The position numbers were made by a program, and so were the translations under genes. A stretch of DNA of 34,222 nt from an uncultured Pseudomonadota bacterium (GTDB lineage: Bacteria > Myxococcota_A > Polyangia > Nannocystales > Nannocystaceae), in assembly GCA_913061055.1 (NCBI GenBank), contig CAJXVA010000041.1, positions 1-34,222 of the forward strand. Reading direction: 5' to 3'. Shown here piece by piece: positions 1 through 8,616 of this stretch. Position 1 is the first letter of the stretch. Each line of letters starts with the position of its first letter. The notes beneath the pieces are model-generated. The model searched no databases, was not told the DNA's origin, and worked only from the letters and a program-made list of their open reading frames with translations.

Positions 1-36
1 AGGTCTCGTGGGCTCGGAGATGTGTATAAGAGACAG
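1..36 (+). other. Nextera (Tn5) sequencing adapter, left end
   Basis: Positions 3-36 match the Illumina Nextera read-2 adapter, ending in the 19-bp Tn5 mosaic end AGATGTGTATAAGAGACAG at 18-36. It is not genomic. The reading frame through it gives the well-known artefact peptide MGSEMCIRDR. Genomic sequence begins at about 37, so anything upstream of the first gene is unknown. Confidence 0.97.
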
Positions 37-300
37 GGGTGGTTCCGCTGGACCCGCTCGTCTCCGAGCTCCCTCCGCTCGCGCCGGACCCGTCCGAAGA
101 ACCGCAGGCGCCCAGTCCTGCCAACAGCATCGACATCGTGAACCCCGATCTGATTCGCATGGGCCCACTATCGCAGATGCCACGCGCGGCTGCAGTCGCA
201 CCGCCGCTGGGGTGCCTTGCGGGCCGGAATCCGGCGTTTCGCAAATACGACAGCGCTGTCGTATTTGAAATTCGCCAATCCTGGCGCATCCTCATCGGGG
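37..300 (+). other. Leading region, possible tail of a truncated upstream ORF
   Basis: A frame open from the contig edge runs to a stop at 366-368 and is Pro/Glu-rich at first (VPLDPLVSELPPLAPDPSEE). It could be the end of an upstream gene, but it runs through the palindrome at 242-267 and overlaps the next gene by 68 bases. The second half is therefore probably not coding. I recognise no domain. Confidence 0.2.
223..267. promoter_or_regulatory. Tandem palindromes, candidate autoregulatory operator
   Basis: Two inverted repeats lie just upstream of the gene at 301. The first is GCCGGA-A-TCCGGC at 223-235. The second is a perfect 26-bp palindrome at 242-267 with core TACGACAGCGCTGTCGTA and no spacer. 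It ends 33 bases before the ATG. Position and perfect symmetry suggest a binding site for a dimeric repressor, plausibly the product of the downstream gene, which carries a helix-turn-helix-like segment. The role is inferred; the symmetry is directly visible. Confidence 0.6.
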
Positions 301-981
301 ATGGCACGCGCAGGGAAGAAGTTGGCAAGGAGACGCTCTCGCACGCCCACGCGTACCGCGAGCGGTGACCTTGTCGCGCGCGAGTCGGTCGAGGACCGCT
401 TGACTCGGGAGATCCTCGTGCTCGACCGCGAGACAAAAACGCGGGTTGTTCGAGACGTGGTCGCGATCGGTCAGCGCTTGCTCGCGCTGCAACAACACCT
501 GGGGTTCGGACAGTGGCTGCCCTGGCTCAGCGAACACCTCCCGTACAGCCCCCGGACGGCGCAGCGATACATCTCGATCGCGCAGTGGGCGGGCGAGCAT
601 CCGGACGACTTCGAGTTCTTTGTGCACCTGGGCCTGGGCAAGCTTCAGCACCTGTCCGCGCTCAGTCCGGCTCAGCGGGCACGCTTTCGCCGGCAACGGA
701 GCTTCCGTGTTCCGGGCAGTGGCGTCCGCAAGAGCTTGGAGCTGATGACCCACGACGAGCTCGGCCGGGTCATCCAGGGCGTCGGAGGTCTGACATCGCA
801 GCCGCCGGCGATTCCCCCGGCCAAGGTGCTGCGGCGATTCCAGCACCGCGTCGCGGGGCTGGACGCGATGGCCGACCAGCTGCGAGCGAATGCGGATGCG
901 TTCGAGGAGACGGAGATCGAGGAGACGCTGGACGCATTGCTCGCTGTGGCGGATGAGCTGCGCACGATGCTGCCGGAGTGA
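301..981 (+). CDS. DUF3102-like putative DNA-binding protein
   Basis: A 226-residue protein. The N-terminus is basic (MARAGKKLARRRSRTPTR). Around residues 50-95 is a segment with the look of DUF3102 proteins of phages and plasmids: a helix of the form IGQRLLALQQHLGFGQWLPW followed by YSPRTAQRYISIAQWA, where SPRTAQRY resembles an HTH recognition helix. The C-terminus is an acidic helix rich in Ala and Leu. I chose ATG301 over an upstream in-frame ATG at 217 because the upstream extension would be translated from the palindromic region. A truncated paralogue of its last 50 residues lies at 6940-7089. Function is unknown; a plasmid, phage or conflict-related DNA-binding role is inferred from the DUF3102 resemblance and the palindrome. 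Confidence 0.65.
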   Translation: MARAGKKLARRRSRTPTRTASGDLVARESVEDRLTREILVLDRETKTRVVRDVVAIGQRLLALQQHLGFGQWLPWLSEHLPYSPRTAQRYISIAQWAGEHPDDFEFFVHLGLGKLQHLSALSPAQRARFRRQRSFRVPGSGVRKSLELMTHDELGRVIQGVGGLTSQPPAIPPAKVLRRFQHRVAGLDAMADQLRANADAFEETEIEETLDALLAVADELRTMLPE

Positions 982-1058
982 ACGGGCGGCGTCGTTGCAA
1001 GCGGCAGGTTCGGTTGCGGTCTTCCGTCGCTACGGGCCGAACCTCCGACGTATGCGCG

Positions 1059-1240
1059 CTACGGCACTATCGGCTCGGCGTTGATGACGGGGCCGTCGTA
1101 GTCACGACCGGGCACGCCGACAACGACCTCAGTGACGCTCTCGCCGTTGTACGGCTGCGGGACGTAGAGCGCATCGGACCTCCACCCACCGGAGCCCGTG
1201 TACATCGAATGCGCTCCTCCGCCGTCGAGTGGGGCTGTCC
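1059..1240 (-). pseudogene. C-terminal remnant of an unidentified protein
   Basis: On the minus strand a frame ending at the stop 1059-1061 reads like genuine protein: SMYTGSGGWRSDALYVPQPY and then NGESVTEVVVGVPGRDYDGP, ending AEPIVP. It has no start codon and meets stops about 60 codons upstream, where another frame takes over. I read this as the decayed end of a gene. The family is not recognised. Confidence 0.35.
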
Positions 1241-1413
1241 GCGAGCTCGCCGGCGACGTCAGTCGCCCTCAACGCAGACCACGCGAGCGCGCGTTCATGC
1301 GGGTCGATAGCCTGCACAACAGCCCCGCTATTGTGGCCCGAGATGGATACCCCCGATCCCGAGCACGGCTACGGCCGAAGCCTGCCGACCCCATGGTCGC
1401 CTGCTGCTCGTGA

Positions 1414-1707
1414 GAGTACGCCCTAGACGCGACGGGTTTTCGCCGGAGCTTCGCCGTCTACGCGGGCACCGATGGCACGGCATACATCAAAGGCGAGTTG
1501 CAACAGCCGTGGCAGGATGCAGGTATTTCACACGCCTTCGCTCGGTTGACGCTCGGTGCTCCTGCGACCTCCAAGTTCCTGCTCACGTGGGAGGACGAGG
1601 AGGAGTACAGCGAGCTCCGCAGTGTTCAGTTCGGACCCACCAACGAAGTTGTGATGCTCTTTCGCGATCTCGCAGGAACCAGGATCGAACGACGGACTTT
1701 GGACTGA
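1414..1707 (+). pseudogene. Remnant of an unidentified protein (C-terminal part)
   Basis: A frame opened by a stop at 1411-1413 runs 97 codons to the TGA at 1705-1707. It reads as plausible protein: FAVYAGTDGTAYIKGELQQP, later FLLTWEDEEEYSELRSVQFG. There is no ATG or GTG near the start and only a TTG at 1498, so the N-terminus is missing or decayed. No family was recognised. Spacing to the next gene contains a good -10-like TATGAT at 1858-1863. Confidence 0.35.
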
Positions 1708-1923
1708 CCGCAGTCCGCACAGGCTATGCCCTATGTGGAAGATGTGGCGGCGCACATCCGGGCGCCGGTTGTCCCCTGGCCGTCAGGCAAATCAGCGCCT
1801 CGGGTCCGGTCGCGCCACACCCAACTCCCAGGCTGGTCGATGCCCTCCAGGCCGTAGTATGATCCTCATGCGACCGCCACGTCGTGAGTGAGTCTCCTTG
1901 GCAAATCCGGATGTGTAGGGCGA

Positions 1924-2487
1924 ATGCAAAGGATCAGAGCAGGCGATCGATTGCCCGAGTTTGACGTCCACAGTCTCACCGGTCGGCGGCTGTCCCCGGC
2001 CGCACTCCGCGGCGCCCCCAGCCTGCTCATGTTCCATCGCTATGCACGCTGCGCCGTTTGCAACGAGCGCATCCGGGAGCTCAGGGACGTCGTCCCGCGC
2101 TTGCAAGTGGCGACCGGGCTGCGCGTCATGTTCGTCTGCCACTCCGAGGAACTCACGCTCGAGCGGGAGTTCGGGCACCTCGACCTGCCACTGGAGATCG
2201 TCGCCGACCCAAGCCGCGAGCTGTACGCGACCTTCGGGGTCGAGAGGAGCGTGGTTCGAACGCTGAAGGCACGATCGATATCGACGATCGTTCGGGCGCG
2301 GCGGGCGATGCCTGCTGACGGGAAACCCGCGGGACTGGAACGACCTCTCACGGTGATCCCGGCGGATTTCTTCGTCGACAGCGAAGGCACCGTTGTCTCC
2401 GCGCACTATGGAGAATTCCTCGGCGACACCTGGCCGGTCCCCACGATCGTCCGCCTCGCCAAAGCCCACGCCGCGGCGCTGCCGTAG
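1924..2487 (+). CDS. Peroxiredoxin-like (AhpC/TSA) protein with CxxC
   Basis: A 187-residue thioredoxin-fold protein of the AhpC/TSA-like group. It opens with AGDRLPEFDVHSLTGRRLSP, the usual peroxiredoxin start strand, and has a redox motif HRYARCAVC at 38-46, with Cys43 and Cys46. The segment LTVIPADFFVDSEGTVVSAH near 142-161 matches the cis-Pro region and the strand after it. This family is thought to reduce peroxides or act as thiol oxidoreductases in the cytosol; no signal peptide is seen. ATG1924 has GTAGGG six bases upstream and is preferred to a GTG at 1888. The gene stands alone between two pieces of gene debris. Confidence 0.75.
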   Translation: MQRIRAGDRLPEFDVHSLTGRRLSPAALRGAPSLLMFHRYARCAVCNERIRELRDVVPRLQVATGLRVMFVCHSEELTLEREFGHLDLPLEIVADPSRELYATFGVERSVVRTLKARSISTIVRARRAMPADGKPAGLERPLTVIPADFFVDSEGTVVSAHYGEFLGDTWPVPTIVRLAKAHAAALP

Positions 2488-2496
2488 CGACTCCAT

Positions 2497-2580
2497 CTTC
2501 GGCAGTACGGCTGCGGACAAGAGGTGTGTGGCGGTGATCGTCAGCTCGCCTGTCACCTCCTGCGACTGCCGCTGGCGCGC
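2497..2580 (-). pseudogene. LysR-regulator fragment (paralogue of the 7536-8456 gene)
   Basis: About 84 bases encode SQEVTGELTITATHLLSAAV followed by LPKMESLR, closely matching SQDVTGEVTITATHLMSAAV and LPKLLEPLR in the intact LysR gene (DNA 8112-8195). This is the hinge between the linker helix and the effector domain. There is no HTH and no remainder of the effector domain. It begins 10 bases after the peroxiredoxin-like stop. I see no convincing gene in the following 200 bases (2581-2780). Confidence 0.65.
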
Positions 2581-2780
2581 CGGCGTCTGGACCGTGCTCG
2601 GGGAGGAGCCCGATGTGAGCGTGGCCGAGGCTGCTCGCCGCGCCGGCCAGCGCCGCGTCGCGACAGCGCTGGAGCAGCACGCGCACGATCAAGTAAAACT
2701 TCGAGCCGCACTCCGACTGGCGCTACCCGTCCATGGCCGGCGAGTGAGCCACGACAGTGGGTCGACCCTCGGGTGACGAC

Positions 2781-3086
2781 TCACCCGTAGGTCTCGTGAT
2801 ACTGCCACGCAACGACTAAGAGCAGCACGAGCGGGCCGCCGATGAGAAGCCCGGCAATCGGTTTGGACCCGGGTGGTGCTTCTTTCCAGGCACGGACTCC
2901 GAGCCCGAGGTTGACGATGAGGCAGCCGAGCACGACGAGGCTCAGCAGCAGTATGGGGAGGAAGTCGAGCATCCCTGGCACAGCCCCGTTGTCTCGAGTC
3001 AACCAAGCCAGAATCGCGAGTTCTGTAGCCAGCGCCACCCAGGCCGCGACACCGAAGACGATTGAAGTCTTGCCCGGGGTTGCCAT
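2781..3086 (-). CDS. Small integral membrane protein
   Basis: A 101-residue protein with three hydrophobic segments: IVFGVAAWVALATELAILAW, FLPILLLSLVVLGCLIVNLG and IAGLLIGGPLVLLLVVAW. Short polar loops separate them, including AWKEAPPGSKP. No enzyme motif is visible. ATG3086 (MATPGKTS) is preferred; a GTG at 3122 would add 12 residues. The family is unassigned. The three-span layout could be a membrane helper or stress protein, but nothing in the neighbourhood fixes a role. Confidence 0.6.
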   Translation of the reverse strand: MATPGKTSIVFGVAAWVALATELAILAWLTRDNGAVPGMLDFLPILLLSLVVLGCLIVNLGLGVRAWKEAPPGSKPIAGLLIGGPLVLLLVVAWQYHETYG

Positions 3087-3192
3087 CGCTGCAAAGGCTA
3101 GCGCATGACGCGATGAACTCACAATCTGGATGGGTCCGCAGTCGGCCCGGCGGCCCCGGGCGAACTGTTAACAGACCTGTGCTCTGACCATC

Positions 3193-5381
3193 TCATCGCG
3201 GTCGTCGGACCGCGACGACGAGCAGGAGCCAGAAGATGGACCAAGGCGGTGAGGCCGACTTGCAACCGCACGCCGACGTGTCCGCGCCCTGGGCTCCGCT
3301 GTCGGACGTCCCCGTTCCCATGCTGGAGGTGCTGCCGTCTGCGCTCGTCGTATCGCCCGCGCCGTCCGTCGTTGAAGCCGTAGCATTCGTGGTGTCGGCC
3401 GTGTCGCCCGTTGTCGTGGCGGTGGTATCGGAGTCCGCTCCGGTCGAAGACTCGGACGGGTCGCCGCTCGTTTCCGAAGCGTCCTGTGCGAGGAGAACGA
3501 GGTCGAGCTCTTCGACGGTCGTCTCCGCCAGTCCGTCGGTTTCGAACACGGCCTGCACAGCAATAGACATGGCACCGCCCAACGCCACCCCGGCAAAGGC
3601 TTCGGGCTCAGCGCTCTGCCTGCCCGCGGCTTCGACGAGCTCGCCGCGGGACGGGACCATCCAAGGCCCGCCATCGAGGGAGACCCGCCAACCCAACGCG
3701 GCTCCGGCCTCGACGGTCGCGGTCGGCATCAGCGACTGGATAGATTCGCCTGGAGTGGGCAGGCCCAAGGCTGGGGTGTCGATCGTGGAGACGCCGGGCT
3801 CGAACCGGGACTGCTCGTCGGAGTCCGGCACGACCGAGATCGCCGCGCTCGAGGAGGCCCGGTGAGCCATCGAGGGGGACATCAGCGTCTCGCCGTCGGA
3901 GACCGGATCCTCGAACGTTCCATAGACAGGAGCGTCGCATCGCAGTGCCGCGGGTCCGGCCAACGACACACCGTTGGTTGCGGATCCAAAGAAGATTTTT
4001 CCGGGCTCGGTGCCGACCGGCGTCGCGGACTGCTCCCCGAGACTCGCTCCGGCGGCGTCCAGCAGCGCGCACGTCACAGCCGAACGGGACGCGACAGCAA
4101 CGTACTGGGCATCCGTGGGCAGCACGAGTTCTCGACTGAGAAACTCGAACGGCAAGAATGCAACCGCCTCGCCTCCGTCGCCATCCCCGTACGACATCGC
4201 GCCCACCGGCTGATCGGACGTGATGTGAAGCGCGGCCCCGGACCCCTGAGCCTGGCCTGTGATGCTCGTGGTGGTGGGGGAGGAATATCGAGCATCGATT
4301 CGGCCCCGCTGGAGTCGGTCACGGAGATGGTGGCACCAGCCGAACCCGTTGCCACGACGGCGATTCCGTTGGCGACGCCGAGGATGTCGGTGCTCGCAGG
4401 GGGCAGGGGGGAATGGTCGCCGGAGAGGCTTCCTCGGTACGCGATGACGGGAACGTCCGACGTGAATGCGACGGCCGAGCCATCGGTGGCGTCGGCTGCG
4501 ATCTGCATCGCCGTCCCGGCGGGTACAACGACGGCCGGACCCGCCGGGCTGGCGAAGGTCAACGTCGCGGGCCCGTTCGGCGCGACGACGAAGAGCTCCT
4601 CAGCAAAGCGAGGGGCGGGCGAGATGAACGTGGTTCCGGCGAATCCCTCGGCCACGATCGCGTCGCCAGCAACTCCATCCCACACCCCGGCTACAAACCC
4701 TGACGATCGGACGGACGGCTCAAAAACCGAGGAGGGTCCGGTCCGCACCTCGAGTGCGCCGAGGACCTCGGTCGCGCCGCCGACCTCGAAGTCATTCCCC
4801 GCAACGGCGCTTGCGAATGTGACATTGCCGCCGACGAGCGAACCCGTGACGAAATACCGGACGGTCGGGGTGGGATCGGTGAAGAACTCCAATTCCTCCA
4901 GACTGCTCGAAGCAGTCCCGCTTCCCGCGTAGAGGTAGACGTTCGAGCTGCCGCTGGGAAGGACATCGAGGCGCACGACGCTCGAGCTGGCGTCCGGCCG
5001 GTCCCAGGGTCCGTTGCGCAACAAGTCGAGTGCCACCCCGGTTTCTGCACTGGCGACGATGTCACTCCCGTCCGGTTGCGCGAGCGAACGGAACGAGTCG
5101 GGGAGAATACTGCCGCGAACGGTGAGTACGTATCGGTCCACATCGGAGCCGGGATTCGACAGGCCGATGAGAAGTCGCCACGGATGCGACCGGTCGAGCC
5201 AGTCTTCCCGGGTCGCGTGACGCCCCATCCCATCCAGGACTTCCGCACCCGCCGACACGACGTAGTCGCCCGTTTGTTCGGGCGGTACTCCTTCGAAGTC
5301 GAACACCGTCGTCACCCGTTGCGCCGCATGGACGGTTCCAGCCAGCAATAGCACGATCGACGCAGCCAGAACTCGATACAC
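3193..5381 (-). CDS. MYXO-CTERM-like surface protein, frameshifted
   Basis: A surface protein of about 730 residues split by one frameshift. Translation starts at GTG5381 (upstream GGGAAGG) with the signal peptide MYRVLAASIVLLLAGTVHA. A long beta-rich region follows; its segment ILGVANGIAVVATGSAGATI and the later ITSDQPVGAMSYGDGDG resemble IgGFc-binding-type N-terminal domains of myxobacterial surface proteins. The tail is a Thr/Ser/Asp-rich linker (about 50 residues), then SACGCKSASPPWSIFWLLLV and VAVRRPR: a Cys motif, a hydrophobic helix and Arg at the very end, as in MYXO-CTERM sorting signals. The frame changes at the G5 run 4276-4280 (C5 on the coding strand); one added base there restores a continuous protein. 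It is either a sequence error, a true null, or a phase-variable tract. Likely exported, processed at the Cys and anchored at the cell surface. Confidence 0.75.
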
Positions 5382-5515
5382 GGGTAGAGCCTACCTTCCC
5401 TCGGCGCAGCGGATTGCTTCTGTGGAGGTGGCGCGGTCGCGACGCCCGCGGCCCATCGAATGGTCGCCTGCGCTGAACGCTCTGTGCGACGCCGCGGAGG
5501 CGTTGCGTCCCTTCC

Positions 5516-6297
5516 CTACGCAGATCGGCGGAGCCGGCCCGCGAGCGCCGGAGGGAACTGCCAGAAGTCATCCTTGTCTGCGGGGAAGCGAGGTTCTTCG
5601 AGGGCCTCGAGCACGAAGCCGGCTTCGAACGCCTCGCCGAGAAGCCGACTCAGGGGGCGGTGAAAGAAGTTGTGCGGCGTGGTCTCTCGAAGCGAGCCGA
5701 TGCACCGGGTGGGTGGCACGTCGGCGTACCGGTCGATCCGCAGGGCGTGTCTGACGGCGAGCTGACCATCGGCGTCATGCTTTTCGGTGATGCGAACGGG
5801 GTTGGTCGTGGCGAACGCGGGGTGGCTCGTGACGAACACGAATCTCCCTTCCGGCCGCAGCAGGCGATGGATCGCCCGATACAACGGGGCGATGTTAGGC
5901 ATGTCCATCAGGGCCATTGTGCAGACGGCGGCATCGAACGACCCCTCCCCAAGCTGAGCGACCGCGTTCTCGTCCGTGGCATCCAGTACGCGGTAGTCGA
6001 TCGAGGACGGCCCATCGCTCCCACGCGCTCGGGCAAGTTCAACGAACTTGGGGCTGAAGTCGAACGCGACGACCTCGGCCCCCAGGCCGTCAGGCGCCGA
6101 GCCATGGTCCCGTTGCCACACGCCGCATCCACGACGCGTTCATCGGACCGTAGCTCCAGCAGACGCTGAACCGTCGGCTCGACGATGGTTCGATGAAAGC
6201 CGTTTCCGTCTCGACCGTGGAGGTCGTCCCAGAACTCCGCTTTCGCTTCCCACAGGGCGCGCCCGCTCGCGTTCGAGTGCTTGGATGGATCGTCCAT
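5516..6297 (-). CDS. Class I SAM-dependent methyltransferase, frameshifted
   Basis: A methyltransferase of about 260 residues read in two frames. The first part begins at ATG6297 (MDDPSKHSNASGRALWEAKA) and holds SAM motif I as VVDAACGNGTMARRL. The second begins with LGAEVVAFDFSPKFVELARA, in which the acidic end of strand 2 (AFDFS) should bind the SAM ribose. Motif IV-like FDAAVCTMALMDMPNI and GRFVFVTSHPAF follow. The frame changes at about 6084-6088 by loss of one base, with nothing else missing. The fold is clear; the substrate is not, though the layout resembles small-molecule methyltransferases of the UbiE type. Whether the frameshift is biological or an error cannot be decided here. Confidence 0.75.
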
Positions 6298-6433
6298 GGT
6301 CCGAGCGACAGTAGCGATCGGGCGAGATGTCACCAAGCCGCAATCGCCCACCGCCACGAACCCGCTCACCAACGGACGGGGAATCGGGTTGTCTCAGTTT
6401 CCGCGGGCCAACTGCTGCGGCACCAAGTCCGGT

Positions 6434-6811
6434 CTACCTGCCAGCCCACACGGGCGCACTGGCGGGGACCGAGAGCACGCCTCGGACCGAGAGGCAGCCA
6501 TGCAAGAAGTTGTCGTACTCGCAGACGTCGGCGACGAGGGCCTTGGCGGACGGCCTCTCGGGCGCATGAACCCAGCAATCCATGTGTAGCGATCCAACGC
6601 TTGCATAGCTGATGCGGCCCTCGGTGTCCGTCCGTCCGAGGTCCAGCGAGTGCTCATGGTCCGCGAGCCCCTTGGGCGGACAGTCGACACGGATCCCGAG
6701 GTTTACGGCGGGACGTCCGCTCGGCTCGACCACGGAGAGTTCCACCCCGAGACCGGGATCGCAGCCGGACAGGGCGAGGACGGCGACCGACGCAACGAAG
6801 AACCGACCCAT
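6434..6811 (-). CDS. Small lipoprotein with carboxypeptidase-regulatory-like fold
   Basis: A 125-residue lipoprotein. ATG6811 opens MGRFFVASVAVLALSGCDPG, a typical type II signal with lipobox LSGC (Cys17). The mature part has SVVEPSGRPAVNLGIRVDCP and LDLGRTDTEGRISYASVGSL, the pattern (G-P-V ... tD-G-) of carboxypeptidase-regulatory-like beta-sandwiches. It also has several Cys residues likely to pair outside the cytoplasm. A 12-residue upstream extension to 6847 is possible but would spoil the signal peptide. Function is unknown; many myxobacterial lipoproteins of this size are orphans. Confidence 0.65.
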   Translation of the reverse strand: MGRFFVASVAVLALSGCDPGLGVELSVVEPSGRPAVNLGIRVDCPPKGLADHEHSLDLGRTDTEGRISYASVGSLHMDCWVHAPERPSAKALVADVCEYDNFLHGCLSVRGVLSVPASAPVWAGR

Positions 6812-6939
6812 CGCCGCCGATGATCGCAGAAGGCCGACGGAGAACACAACCGGCTGCGCGCATCACCACGCAGCGGGCGAGGAACGCAGCTCGAGAATCC
6901 TTCCCAGTGTTCGGCCGATGCCGGCCGCGTGTCGATCTC

Positions 6940-7093
6940 CGACGGTACGGCCATCGCGTTGCGGGGCTGGATGCGATGGCAGACCAGCTCCGCGCGAATG
7001 CAGATGTGTTCGAGGAGATTGAGGTCGCGGAGATGCTGGAAGCACTCCTCGCAGTGGCGGCTCAGCTGCGTACGGTGTTGCCCGAATGAACGG
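6940..7093 (+). pseudogene. Truncated copy of the DUF3102-like gene's 3' end
   Basis: A 50-codon frame ending at TGA 7087-7089 encodes RRYGHRVAGLDAMADQLRAN and ends LLAVAAQLRTVLPE. It matches the last 50 residues of the 301-981 gene (RRFQHRVAGLDAMADQLRAN ... LLAVADELRTMLPE). The match continues into the first bases after the stop (TGAACGG). The HTH-like part is absent, so this is a fragment and not a functional paralogue. Sequence divergence shows it is not a recent copy or an assembly repeat. Confidence 0.75.
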
Positions 7094-7266
7094 TCAGTCG
7101 AAGATGATTCGGCGGCCGGCGGGCCACCTTGCGGGTGCGACCCGAGGCGCTCTACCCGAGGCTCGGCGATGTGGAAGCGCGCGCAGTTTCGCGTCGACTG
7201 GATGAGGCTACTGCACCCCACCGCTGATGTTTTCAACGGATTCTACGACCGGTGGGGACTGTCAAA

Positions 7267-7503
7267 CGTGCGCGCTTTGTTCCTGACGATGATCGCTCCG
7301 CTCATCCTCGCGTGTGACCCCGCGGGCGCTGGCGTGTCCGGTGGATCGGCTGCGGGATCGGGGAGCGGAACGCCTCACGCCCCGTCGACCCGACCCCGGA
7401 TTCATCGCGGGCGCCAGGGCGTGAGCGCCGTGCTGGAGCGACACGGGCGACGGCGCCTGCAGTGGCATGTGAGGGGGCAACGACCTCACGACGCTCGCGT
7501 GAT
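7267..7503 (+). pseudogene. Decayed lipoprotein gene
   Basis: GTG7267 opens VRALFLTMIAPLILACDPAG, a lipoprotein signal with lipobox LILAC, then a Gly/Ser-rich linker. The frame then loses sense, and another frame gives CWSDTGDGACSGM-stop-GGNDLTTLA-stop, the Cys-rich style of mature myxobacterial lipoproteins. At least one frameshift and two in-frame TGA codons are needed to join the pieces, so this looks like a real pseudogene and not a single read error. The 170 bases before it hold nothing I can support. Confidence 0.4.
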
Positions 7504-7535
7504 CGAAGAGTCGTCACTCACCGAAGCTCTGCTGT

Positions 7536-8456
7536 TCAGCCGTCGGCATCGTCGGTCGCCGCTTCGAGCGTCCTGCGGAATCCGCGAGCGAGTTCATCAA
7601 AAACGATGCGGATCTTCGGGCTGGTTTGAAGCTCGCGATGCGTGACGAGCCAGATCGGAAACTCCAGCGCGGTGAAACTGGGAAGCACCTTCTCGATGCC
7701 CGGCTCGGGCTCGCAGAGGGTCTCCGGTAGCAGAGAAATTCCGTAGCCTTGCTTCACGAGCTCCCACACGACAGCGCCACTGTCGCTGGACACCACGAAG
7801 CTCTCGGCGCGCACGGGGATGCCGCGATCCCGTATCGGGGCGAGAAGCCGCTGTGGATCAGGACTTCCGACGAAGGTGTGATCGGCCACCTCGCGCGCGG
7901 TCCGGGGGCGACCCGCACGGTCCAGATAGGCCGTCGAGGCGTACAGGTTTCCGCGGAAGTGGCCGACACGGCGTGCGAAGAGTTCATGGCGGTCGGGACG
8001 GACGTTGCGGATGGCGATGTCGGCGTCGCGCTGCAGCAGACTCTTGAGGTCGTTGGTGCAGATGATGCGCAGCCGCAGTGCCGGCGCGAGTTCCCGCAGC
8101 GGCTCGAGGAGCTTCGGCAGTACGGCTGCCGACATGAGGTGGGTGGCGGTGATCGTCACTTCGCCTGTCACGTCCTGCGACTGCCGGGCGGCCCGCAGCG
8201 AGATGGCCATGGCCCCCTCGCCCATGGCGCGAGCATGCTCGAGCAGGTCACGTCCGGCCTCGGTGAGGGACAGCCCTCGCACGCTCCGCTCGAAGAGGGT
8301 GACCTCGAGCGAGGCTTCCAGCGCCGACACCTGCCGGCCGATGGTCGGCTGGGTCGTTTCGAGCACCCTCGCCGCGCGGCTCAGCGAGCCTTCCTCCGCA
8401 GTGACGATGAAGGCCCTCACCTGGTTCCAGTCGAACGAGACAGACCCCCAGTTCAT
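7536..8456 (-). CDS. LysR-family transcriptional regulator
   Basis: A 306-residue LysR-type regulator of normal length. The winged HTH spans about residues 8-66: FDWNQVRAFIVTAEEGSLSR and AARVLETTQPTIGRQVSALE, with recognition helix QPTIGRQVSALE. The effector domain starts near VTGEVTITATHLMSAAVLPK and has the usual two lobes. This subgroup commonly controls an adjacent oxidoreductase gene, and the MDR gene at 8617 is divergently transcribed 160 bases away. That makes the MDR gene its likely target (inference). ATG8456 lies at the start of the predicted DNA-binding domain. A partial paralogue is found at 2497-2580. Confidence 0.92.
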   Translation of the reverse strand: MNWGSVSFDWNQVRAFIVTAEEGSLSRAARVLETTQPTIGRQVSALEASLEVTLFERSVRGLSLTEAGRDLLEHARAMGEGAMAISLRAARQSQDVTGEVTITATHLMSAAVLPKLLEPLRELAPALRLRIICTNDLKSLLQRDADIAIRNVRPDRHELFARRVGHFRGNLYASTAYLDRAGRPRTAREVADHTFVGSPDPQRLLAPIRDRGIPVRAESFVVSSDSGAVVWELVKQGYGISLLPETLCEPEPGIEKVLPSFTALEFPIWLVTHRELQTSPKIRIVFDELARGFRRTLEAATDDADG

Positions 8457-8616
8457 ACATTCACGTATAGCAGAGATGCGTTTTTCGGCAGATGACCATC
8501 GACCGACGCATGGCTAGCCTCTTCGCATGCCAACCGCGACGCCAACCTTCCCCGCTGCGAAATCCGCCTCGCGGGCCCGCGTCGGACAGCAGACGCAGGA
8601 TTCAGGAGCGAAGACG
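8455..8616. promoter_or_regulatory. Divergent LysR / MDR intergenic control region
   Basis: The 160 bases between the divergent LysR and MDR genes must hold both promoters. A short inverted repeat ATAC-N6-GTAT at 8455-8468 fits the T-N11-A pattern of LysR sites but overlaps the LysR start codon. A good ribosome-binding site AGGAG at 8604-8608 lies eight bases before ATG8617, which decides the MDR start over the upstream ATG at 8527. No strong -35/-10 pair stands out. Confidence 0.35.

Noticed and set aside
8..268. ORF starting MGSEMCIRDR at the left end
   Set aside because: It is translated from the sequencing adapter; the same artefact appears on the other strand at the right end (34002-34217).
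1792..2556. 254-codon minus-strand ORF
   Set aside because: Only its first 25 residues are protein-like (the LysR fragment); the rest is antisense to the peroxiredoxin-like gene.
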